This document shows, one piece after another, positions 55,385-64,000 of a DNA stretch of 64,000 nucleotides (position 1 is its first letter; each line of letters opens with the position of its first letter). Location: NCBI GenBank assembly GCA_016110215.1, contig JADWQD010000001.1, forward strand, positions 806,001 through 870,000, written 5' to 3'. A model generated the notes under the pieces. That model had not been told where the DNA came from. It saw nothing but the letters and a program-made list of their open reading frames with translations, and ran no database searches. A program made the translations under genes and the position numbers. The stretch is from Capronia americana. Lineage: Eukaryota; Ascomycota; Eurotiomycetes; Chaetothyriales; Herpotrichiellaceae.

Positions 55385-57238
55385 TTAAACCCTCCCGGCC
55401 TTTTCGTGTCCTGCCTTCCATTCTTGTACCAAGCCGACATAATCCTCTGGTCCATACGGCTCAAAAATGTCTGCCATCTTCCCCGGCTTGCGGTGCGACT
55501 TCACATTCAGATCATTCAGCAACATGTCGAGATAGGGCACAGCATCGAAGACAAAGTCTGGAAAGCTGGGGCCATAGCTGGTAGGATATCGCCACTTGCC
55601 AAACTGGGTGTGCAGGACCGTCTGCCAGCGAATGTCGTCCTGTGAAGACGGCAATCTGCTGAGATTGCCATCGAAGAAGGCGCAGATCCAGAGCGCTTGG
55701 ACAGTGGCAACGGTTGACGTGGTAATGCAGGAGAGCATCCCCGCGAAGGCAATATTTCGCTTGGAGATCATAGCCGGAGGGACTGTAAATCTGTACATCC
55801 GAAGAGGTTGATGCATTCTTTCGGACAACGTTTCCTCGAGCTCGCGTTTGCGCTCCGGTTGCGCCTTGAGGGCTGGGAATTGTCGAAGAATCTCTCGATC
55901 CGCCTCCTTGGTCAGGCCTTCCAGGTCAGCGGGCGAGTGATGAAGTCCCACGTCAGCCTCCGCTCCAGCAACGAACTGCAGCGTAGGTTCTTTCCTCCAC
56001 CCCGTCGCCAGGACCACGACATCCGGGTTGAGAGTATCACCCGATTTCAAGCTCACCGAGTGTGGACCAAAACCAGTGATGTCGTCGATGTGCACGCGCA
56101 CCTTGCCTTCTCTGACGAGGTCGAAAAAGCTCGTCGGATAGTTGTGAATGCTCAGTGAACTTCCGACGTAAAATGCGGGTTCCCACGGTTTCAATTTCTT
56201 CAGCTCTGGATGCGAGTCGTACTTGTTCAACGCGATCACGTCGCTGGCGAGGATTTTCCAGAACGTCGACACGATGCCGCGGCCCAGGAAGGTCGAGTGC
56301 AAGAAATTGCGGACGCCAGAGTACCCGTCCTCGGCACCCCAAATGCAAGGGCTAAGCCAGGTGAGGAAGCGCGTGTGGACGAGCTTTTCGAGCCATTTCT
56401 TCAACGGCGTCACGTACGGAGGCGCCATCCAGACGGGCCCGCGGCCAGACTCTCGGATCACCATGTCGACTTGTACACCGGCGGTGGCATATGCGTACGC
56501 GACGTCCCACGCTGACTTGGCGCCCCCGACGATGACCACACTTTTTGCAGCATCAATGGTGTCGGCTTTCTTTGCGAAGTCTCGGGCATGGAACAGGGGC
56601 CCCTGGAAATCCTGCATGCCGGGTAGATCGGGAATATATGGTTGGGAGGTCAAACCCGTGGCGACTATCAGTTTCTTGGTCTCGAAGGTTAATGTTTTGG
56701 ACTCGGAAGAAACAGCAGTCGCAGAAACAGAAGGTGACGAAGACGTCTTGAGCAGCCAGCCCCCGTCTTCCGTCGGTTCTGCAGAGTCGACTTTGGTGTT
56801 GAACCGTGTGCGCTCGAGCACGCCAAATTTCTCGGCATAGTCGGTGAGGTAACGATGAAGAACCGTGCCGGGAATGTGTTCCCCGGGCTTGACTCCATAG
56901 GTATCCTGTTTCATGGGAAAGTCAGGATATTCGTACGTGCCCAGCATGTTGTTTGACTTTAGGCCCGGATAGAGACGGTCTTCGGCCCAGACGCCGCCGA
57001 CTGAGGTGTTGGCTTCCAGGACGGCCACATTCTCGGACGGATGTAATTCGATGTATGTCTTTGCTGCTGCGAGCCCGTACCAGCCTTTTACCGACGCCGA
57101 CGAGAGAACATGTTAGCTTTAGTGGTGATTGAACATATTCTGATTGTGACATGGATGTAGTCAGCAGATGCACTTACCGGTACCAACGACGATGAGGTCA
57201 AATTTTTCCATTGCGGTGAATTCGCTTTGCTCGTTCAT
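55385..57238 (-). CDS. Flavin-dependent monooxygenase (FMO/Baeyer-Villiger type)
   Basis: Two exons, 57238-57178 and 57084-55385, giving 586 residues. Exon 1 carries the start MNEQSEFTAMEKFDLIVVG, and the junction rebuilds the FAD-binding motif GTGWYG at residues 19-24. GVWAEDRLYPGL at 51-62 follows, as in FMOs. An FxGxxxHxxx(F) fingerprint lies at about 180-190 (FQGPLFHARDF), then the NADPH site VVIVGGAKSAWD at about 203-214, and ATGW near 382. These enzymes put one oxygen from O2 into a nitrogen, sulfur or ketone substrate using NADPH. The last residue of the fingerprint is Phe, where classical BVMOs have Trp and FMOs often Tyr, so the subclass is uncertain. A hydrophobic segment near 490-510 might touch membranes. 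The substrate is unknown. Confidence 0.9.
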
Positions 57239-59053
57239 TCAACAGCTCTCTGTTGATGTTGTAGGTTTTCTAATCGTACACAGCGATAAGAGAATATGTC
57301 GGGGTAGATGTGCCACTTGTCGATGGCTGAATTTAGTGCGTGATAAGGTTTGACCACGAACCAAGCAAGATGCAGTTGTCGGTTCCAGGCGAGCGACTCG
57401 TTGCCGACGAGATAGCTACTACTGCATCCACGCCATGAGAGCTTGAATTGTAGAAAGAAACTTTTTCATGCCAACAATGTGACAGGTGCAACCAAGTGAC
57501 TCGTCACTCGTATATCTCCTTTGCCCGTAAGACTCTTACACACCGGAATCTGCCCTGTGAGCGATTGCCTCATAAGCCGTCGACACGAGCCGTTGCGAAC
57601 GGAGAGCAGGACATACGAGTACTCCGTCCACATGTCACTGACCCTGAAGATCATCGTCTGAAAATTCATGCTTGTGTCTCGGTCCGCACGCCGCCTCCCT
57701 GGGGTGCGACAACGGGGTGGGTACAGTGGGACGGAAGCAGTACTTGAGGAAAATTGTGATTGAGTTCACCTGGCAGGCGTGGTTGAGGGGCCTGTTAAGT
57801 AATTGAAGTGTAGGGCGGAGACTGATTGTCGCAACCAACCCACATTTGGGGCCCGTCGACGACGGTGTCAGAATCCACAGGGTGCTAGACTCATGCTTCC
57901 TGGTCAACTCCCAGGCAGGGCGATATCTATGAACACACGGTCCGAGTACAGTGTCAAGGTTAGCCGAAACACAATGCACTTCAGTACTATGTTACGTGAA
58001 AGTGAAGTAAGCTTGAGGCAAGGTGCAAGTGAGAAAATGACATGTCGTGCATGTACACGGTGGCGTGCCTCAGTTTAACTTCCCTCGGGCCTTCCACGCC
58101 TTCTCAGTGGCCGAAATAAGTCCTTGACAGGCAGCCCTTGAGCCAACCTGTCCGCCCACTCCGCCCTATGCTGGCGGGGCAGGAGGCACCAAGAAACCGG
58201 GCCACCGGCAAGTTGCGTTTAGTGCCAGTCGAACCCAATCCATCATGTTCGCAGCCAAACCAGGGTGAAGCTGGTGGAACTTTCCCTTCGACTTCTTTCA
58301 CTTCACCTCCACATCTCTCTGATAGATCGACGATTTTGAATCGTCTTTGGGCTGAAGCGAGGTTTCACGTCTTTTCTAGCATCGCTGCTTTGGGCGTTTG
58401 GCCCGCATTACCGACAACGATCGACCGGAAGATTCAACACTGGCTGTTTTCCACGGCTACTATTCCATCCATAGCTCTTGGTCGCTTCCGCAAGGATGGA
58501 CAGCCTTGCTCTAATGAAGTACCGAGAACACTTGTTCGCCCAATTACTGGGCAGCGTCGATTCCAAGTGAGGTCCGCAGTCACTCTGGGCGGAGCCTTTC
58601 CTCGGTACCCAACTACGAAATTATCTGATGCAAAAATTGATGAAGCAGGCCCGAACCGGCGGACAACGGCTTCTTTCAGACTAGGAGCTTCCCAAAAGCC
58701 TTGATGAGGTCCAGTTCGGATGCACGATATCATAACACAGTATGGCTGTTGTCGATCATGCATCCTTATGCCATATCTTCCGACAGGGAGTGCCATGTCT
58801 TTCAGGACTGACATGCGTGCCAAGTGGGAATCACAAACTCCTGTCACCTGGATGATGCCTCGGGGAGTACATCCGTCTGCAGTCTGAACCGAACTGACAG
58901 AACCTTGAATGTCTGCCAACCTCGTGTGGCGACCAGGGGACCGCATAGCCTCTATATTACCTGTCACCATGCCATGATATTTTCACACTCCTGCTTCGGG
59001 ACTTTGTAATCATACTAAGGGTTGCGAAGGCTGTGGTCGCCGTCTTCTACACC
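57239..59053. other. Gene-poor 1.8 kb divergent region
   Basis: Upstream of the FMO gene (minus) and of the rhodopsin-domain gene (plus). A 188-codon open frame at 58138-58704 lacks domain character. No gene supported. Confidence 0.4.
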
Positions 59054-60601
59054 ATGGCAGATGCGTTCAACACCGAGGCCTTTACACTCCTTGGGATGGG
59101 AGTTCTGGTGGTGGCCACGCGGACCGCCTCCAGACTGTCCATTGCCGGTATCAAAGGGCTCTGGCTTGAGTAAGTCTTATGTCGCCCACTCGCATTCAAG
59201 GACTTCTCAGAACACACCGATGCTGACCGGGTCGGGTTTCAGTGATTACCTGATGCTGTTCGCCACGGTACGATTCCTTCCCTGACACTCTGTGACTTCC
59301 TCGGTCTGACATGTTCAGGTCGTCTACGGTCTCGAGACTGGCACAGCATATGCTGTGGGAGCGTGGTGGCATGGTCTTGCGAACAACGGGATGACCGACG
59401 AACAACGGCGAACCTTGGACCCCACCTCACAAGAATATGAATTTAGAGTCAACGGTTCGAAGACCCAGCTCGTGGGCTGGAGTCTTTACACCTTGCTCTT
59501 GTGGACCTTGAAGCTCTGCATGATCATATTCTATCAGCGACTGACGTGAGTGCTATCTCCGCGCCCTATCACATGGACGTCGGGCTGACCTTTTACACGC
59601 AGTGAGAGCCTCGAGCATATGAAGATGCGGGTACGCATCGGCTACGCCGTCGTCATTTCGACATACCTGGCTACTGAGCTGTCCATTCTGTTTGGGTGTC
59701 ACCCATTTCACAAGAATTGGCAGATCTTCCCTGACCCAGGCAGTCAGTCTCCCCTTCAGTGACGCAGGATATCTCAGATCCGTCAGCTTACCATTATTTC
59801 AGACCATTGCCAGCCCGCAATATCAAAAATCGACCTCTACGTTACTGTCGTCTTGAACGTCTTCTCCGACGCATACCTGCTATCTATACCGATCCCGGTG
59901 AGTTAAGAGCACAACCTAATCGGTGCCGTACCAAAACCATTACTGACCTCGCCGTTTGGACTTGCAGATGCTCCTGAAAGCAGATGTTCCGCTGGTGAAG
60001 AAGCTATCCTTGGTCTTCATTTTCAGCGGCGCAGTCTTCGTTATGGCCTGTGGTATTCTGCGCGCCGCGCTCGTTCTCAAGGTTCGTCCCCTGCCGGCTG
60101 GATGAGATACTAGCCATTCGGTATGGTACTCTAACAAGCTCTATAGGATCCAATTGGAGGTGCTCAGGCGGCGGGAAGCTGGGCGGTGCGGGAAACCTTC
60201 GTCGCTGTTGTTGTCTGCAACTTGCCCCTCGTTTATCAGGGTGGTCGACGACTTACGAAGTCAGCCGCCGCCAGAAGTCTGTTCTCCAGAGCCACGTCAC
60301 GACAGGGTTACAGCAAGTCGAGCGACGACTCTAACTTTGAAATGACTTCGAGGACCACGGCCCCGAATATCGACTCGAATATCGACTTTGATGCACGCGA
60401 GACACATTCGCAGCAGGAATTCTTCAAGGCACCGTGAGTGCCGAAAGATGTTCAACATCTACACGTCGGAGGGATGTGCTTGGGTCGTGGAGACGCAGTG
60501 ATGGTCTACTCGGAGAGGATCCCCGGCGCGTAAAGACACAATCACGGTCTTTGGAGGACAACTCGACCGTGTCCAGCCTCGGCGCTGGCCAACCGCCATG
60601 A
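59054..60601 (+). CDS. Fungal rhodopsin-domain integral membrane protein
   Basis: Eight exons: 59054-59169, 59243-59267, 59319-59545, 59603-59742, 59803-59897, 59968-60081, 60147-60433 and 60499-60601, giving 368 residues. Seven membrane helices are seen. Family marks are a D-D-Y/W-x-(M/L) block after helix 1 (LWLDDYLMLFA), GTAYAVG, WTLKLCMIIFYQRL, the Cys/Trp loop GCHPFHKNWQIFPDPGNHCQP, and SDAYLLSIPIP. The group is related in plan to Pth11/SAT4-type membrane proteins, which sense surfaces or signals in moulds. The last exon is a choice: without the final intron (GTGAGT..CAG) the protein stops at 60437; with it, a further Ser-rich tail is added. The donor is perfect and the tail reads like coding sequence. 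The ligand is unknown. Confidence 0.8.
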
Positions 60602-61808
60602 GCCTCCGTTCCGACCGCCATGCGTACGAGCAGGACTCGCGACGTCATGGACATAAAAATAAGATCTGTTTGTGGTTCTCCAGCGAGAACGCCGTCACAG
60701 CAGAAACATATCCCTCAAGTATTGTGATAGCACGCTTGCCACACAATGGGACTGAGGTCGAGATTTTAAGACGAGCACTTTTTGATCCCTGACACCTACC
60801 AGAGCAACTTGACGCTCACATAAGGTTTTGGTAATGCGGAGATACAAGCTCAGTGGAATCCAACTGCAAGCAGAAGGGAGAGGGTAACATCTCTCCAGTA
60901 CTAGACTATGGCAAGGGCTCGAAGGGCTCTAGGGACAATAGAAGGCGAATACTGTACCGGGCTCTGTAGCTAGTGCCCGTCGATCGCCCTTAAGGACGTC
61001 TCAGCTTTGAGACCGTCCCAGATAACGTCCTCGCCCATCCTTCTGCTTCCCGCAAGCCAAGGAACAAACCGCCAACGAGAAGATATACAAGGGGCGAGCC
61101 ACGCCTTTATCCTTTTCCTGCAGTTCGAGGAGTCGTAGCCATGTGAAAAGAGACCCCGCGCGCTGTTCATGACCCGCCAGTCCTCCCACTTACAGTAGTC
61201 AATGTCTCTCCTGGAGAGACAGGAAAAGGAGGGTATTAGTACGGAGCACGAGGCTTCTTTCATCGTTACGATAGGCAGGCAATACCATGACTGGCTGCAC
61301 GCTCGAAGGCAAGGACGAAGGTAGGTATGTGCGTGGAGGTAGCAATTACGGTGACATTGACGGTGACGGGTCCGTTTATACATACCTGAGTCGAAGGCGC
61401 CACTCCACGTTACAGTACCGAGGAGGTACTACCTAGGTAGGTATATACCGCACATTTGTAGTGTAGCTCAAGTCTTGGCGTCGTACAAGGTATATCCCCT
61501 ACACTCGTCACACTCATAACGTACCTCCGTCTCACCGTCCGGGCCGGGACAGAAAGTTTAACAGTTCTATATCGCACGTGTGGTATACGTGACATACGTG
61601 GTATGTGTGGTATATGGCATATGGCATATCAATCACGGACCTACTGGCGAGTCGTCTCCGGATACTTCCATACTTCCCACAGAATTCAGAAGACCGCGAT
61701 ATGTCCTGCCACTCCCATTTCCACTTCTGCTTTCATTTTCACTTCCACTTCCACTTCTACTTCCGCTTTCGCTTCCTCCGAACTCGTATCACACACACAC
61801 ACACACGC
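60602..61808. other. Intergenic 1.2 kb, microsatellites near its end
   Basis: Separates the converging rhodopsin-domain and dioxygenase genes. Near the dioxygenase 3' end it holds TTCCAC-type repeats (about 61710-61776) and (AC)8 at 61791-61806. No gene seen. Confidence 0.45.
61710..61806. repeat. TTCCAC-type repeat and (AC)8 microsatellite
   Basis: Many imperfect ACTTCC/CATTTTC hexamer units occupy 61710-61776. Eight AC units occupy 61791-61806, ending 3 bases from the dioxygenase stop codon (61811-61809 on the minus strand), within its 3' UTR. Confidence 0.8.
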
Positions 61809-63354
61809 TCAAAACACATCCGGCACAGGTGGACCCCAGATTGACAGCGCTTGAGGCCCCGCCGGGACATGCGCAACCGGTGTGTCGGAATTGACGAGGT
61901 CGCCGTCCGCGTAGTGTTCCTTTTGAGATCGTGTGAGTCAGGTCAGCCAGCAAGCCAGCCAGCCAGCCAGACAGATATGTAGATAGATAGATACGAGCGG
62001 AACTGTAGCAGCAGGGGGTAGAATGAAATAAAATTTAAATTAATATGCCCGTCCGTCGAGCAGCAGGGGAAGCGTAGGCAACAAACAAATGCAATGCGAT
62101 GCGCCAGACAGACTTGTCATCGTCGGAGAAGAAGATCCGATTAATAGTCGATCTGGTGGTGCATTGTTGCGTCACGCCTTCGCCCCTCTGCTCTACCGCG
62201 TACATACGAGAGGGGAAAGGGAAGGAAGGGGGAAAAGAAGACTTCCGGGTTCACATACCACGATGAATTTGCTGGGGTCGAACCAGTAGTCGAATACTTG
62301 ACTGCCTAGGACGTGCTGTGGGGTGAAGAGAAAGAATGTCAGTAAGTGATCTCAACGTCAATGTGAGAGAAGGAAACTCAGTAAAGATATCTCAATATCA
62401 ACGTGAGAGATCTCAGTGTCAGCAAAGAGATCACAATGTGCAGAAGTGATCTAAGCGGGAGGCGCGCTCAAGACACTGGTACTTCGTGCTACTACGCAGA
62501 ACTTGTCTTGTCGAGACAGACCACGAGAGAAAACGTACCCTTCCGACACCCCAGCAGAGCTCATACCCTTGATCTTGCAGGTATTTGTGGCCCAGCTGCT
62601 GGATATCAAAGTCGTGGACTTCGAACGCCGCGTGGGCGACGCTGACCTTGGCGTTCGGCTTGGCCCGTTTAAAGAAAAAGGCGTGGTGATCTGTGAACTC
62701 CAGCCCGCGATCGATGTGGAAGAAGCAGGTGATGGGTTGTTTGTCGTCGTCCTTGAAGACGACGTCCGACGGTGCGAGCGCCAGCGTGCGAGTATACCAG
62801 TCGTACATGTCCTGGTACTTGCCGTCCGGGTAAGTGACGCCGTAGTGGCCCCATCGGTGGACCGGGGCAGGGCCGGGCTCGAAGCGCTGGAACCGTCCCT
62901 TGCGTGGTTTGTCGTCCTCGTAGTTCACTGTCAGCTTTTCCAGCTTGGGCCCCGCGGGATGCTGCTGTGGTGACTGGCCGTGGACGAGGTGGACTTTGTG
63001 CCCGACAGGATCGGTCAGCGTGACCATTTCGCCGCCGCCGGGGAAGTTGTCGAGGCTGGCGATCTCCGGGGTCGCTCCGGGGATGTGAGTTGCGCGCTCT
63101 AGTTCATGATGGCTCTCGACTTCGTATGCGGCGCCTCCGAATTCACTTATTCCCGAGGGACTGCGGCGGGCAATGTACACGAACGGTTCGACGCCGTAGC
63201 CTTTGAAGAAGATCTCTTCTCCGGGCCGTTCCTGGGCGATCTCGAGTCCGAAATCGAGGAGAAATTTCCTGGCCTTGTCCAGTTCGGCGTGGTAGTAGAT
63301 CACAAACGCGGTCTTGAGCAACCGGATCCGTGGGTCGCCATCTGGAATGGGCAT
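61809..63354 (-). CDS. Glyoxalase-fold extradiol-type dioxygenase
   Basis: Three exons on the minus strand: 63354-62539, 62315-62259 (57 bases) and 61919-61809, giving 327 residues. It has two glyoxalase/vicinal-oxygen-chelate modules (about 12-125 and 165-300). Predicted metal ligands are His170 (RWGHYG), His241 (VAHAAFE) and Glu292 (EHYADGD), the usual H-H-E set of extradiol ring-cleavage enzymes. Glu292 is the first residue of exon 3. Exons 2 and 3 together encode FDPSKFIV-EHYADGDLVN, the conserved C-terminal block, and the protein ends GPPVPDVF. Fungal relatives are annotated as catechol or biphenyl-diol dioxygenases, but few have been tested. The introns are long (223 and 339 bases) and carry simple repeats. 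An annotation that stopped after exon 1 would lose the metal-binding Glu. Confidence 0.88.
61945..61994. repeat. (CCAG)n and (GATA)n microsatellites in intron 2 of the dioxygenase
   Basis: CAGC/CCAG units fill about 61945-61970, followed by TAGA/GATA units to 61994. Both lie inside the 339-base intron 61920-62258. Confidence 0.75.
62338..62451. repeat. Imperfect ~38-base tandem repeats in intron 1 of the dioxygenase
   Basis: Three diverged copies contain TCAGTAA, then GATCTCAA or ATATCTCAA, then GT(C/T)AATGTGAGAG. They fill about half of the 223-base intron 62316-62538. Confidence 0.6.
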
Positions 63355-64000
63355 TGTAGTCGAGTATGGTGGTAGATTGTGGTGATGGCTGTCTGAGTCG
63401 CGACTCCGTGTGCGAAGAGTTGTTACCTTGTTGCAGCACCAAGGCTAGCAAGTCTGCTGCACAGAAGATCTGAACACTTTGTCTTAAGATGTGTTCTCGT
63501 CCATCCGTAAAAGGTGATGTCGTTAGCTAAGCGTCGCAAGGTGATGTCGGCTGGCACTGGGTTCCATGGAAGCATTCCGCGGCCTCGATTACTGTACATC
63601 TGTGGAGGTGCAATCTGTCAGCTTGCCATCTGGATGTGTCGAAGCCTGGGGATGTGGGGAACACTCGTGGATAAAGTGGCACTGCGCCGGATCGAGTGGC
63701 ACATTGGGGCACTTCCTTCTACTGCATCCCGGACATGCCAAACAACTTTTGCATCCGGCAATGGAAAATATGCTTGTGTCAGTGTTGCGTATCATGTTGG
63801 ATGTCAGTAAGCAACCGCCCTATCCAGATCGAATGAATTCGAGGCGTTCGGTGTGATGGGGTGGATATGTTACCGTTATTCAGCAAACAATGAGATGAAT
63901 ATGGTAAGCTGGCCACTGTTAAACCAATCTTCCCGTCCTTGTAGCATGTTGCTGTCACAATGCCTTCCCAACTTGTCGCATGGGACCGGCTCGTGCGCTA
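63355..64000. other. Upstream flank of the dioxygenase, right edge
   Basis: Contains the dioxygenase promoter near 63355-63500. Frames of up to 98 codons overlap on both strands without domain character. No gene supported before the window ends. Confidence 0.35.

Noticed and set aside
58138..58704. 188-codon open frame
   Set aside because: Random-looking composition, no motif, no splice partners or promoter signals.
1..64000. CRISPR array, insertion sequence, rRNA or retroelement
   Set aside because: No regular spacer-repeat pattern, inverted terminal repeats, transposase or reverse-transcriptase frame was found.

Overview
This is nuclear DNA of a filamentous ascomycete (Pezizomycotina). 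Genes sit on both strands. Most are broken by short introns of about 42-110 bases with GT..AG ends and CTAAC/CTGAC-type branch sites. The window holds fungus-specific families: Zn(II)2Cys6 and fungal-type transcription factors, RTA1, fungal rhodopsin-domain membrane proteins, fungal MFS sugar transporters and a secreted short tyrosinase. The mix of transporters, a flavin monooxygenase and a ring-cleavage-type dioxygenase would fit a Eurotiomycetes or Chaetothyriales-like saprobe, but that placement is inference. There is no rRNA, no convincing tRNA, no CRISPR array and no intact transposon.

Left part (about 1-31 kb), mostly housekeeping. It begins with the 3' end of an MFS sugar transporter. 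Then come a large nuclear-looking hypothetical protein, a mitochondrial-carrier-like protein diverging from SPT16 (FACT subunit), a conserved hypothetical, a low-complexity hypothetical with a GC-AG intron, an acid-ceramidase/NAAA-like hydrolase, a secreted tyrosinase, eIF2D/Tma64, a DUF1264 (oil-body-associated) protein, an SDR oxidoreductase, a Ser-rich hypothetical and the GPI-anchor enzyme subunit PIG-P.

Middle (about 31-40 kb), sparse. It holds a short bZIP factor, a six-exon fungal transcription-factor-like protein without a zinc cluster, an RTA1-type seven-helix protein, and a gene-poor stretch with minisatellites at 37.2-38.5 kb.

Right part (about 40.7-63.4 kb), accessory and metabolic. 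In order it has a short cobalamin-independent methionine-synthase-like enzyme, an acyltransferase-3 membrane protein, a phytanoyl-CoA-dioxygenase-family enzyme, a secreted GH17-like glycosidase, a Dabb-domain protein, an MFS sugar transporter diverging from a Zn(II)2Cys6 regulator, a flavin monooxygenase, a rhodopsin-domain membrane protein and a three-exon extradiol-type dioxygenase. No polyketide synthase, peptide synthetase or terpene cyclase is visible. If these genes work together, a catabolic or modification role is more likely than assembly of a scaffold. Splice sites were read by eye and checked for frame. Every gene model given adds up to a whole number of codons.
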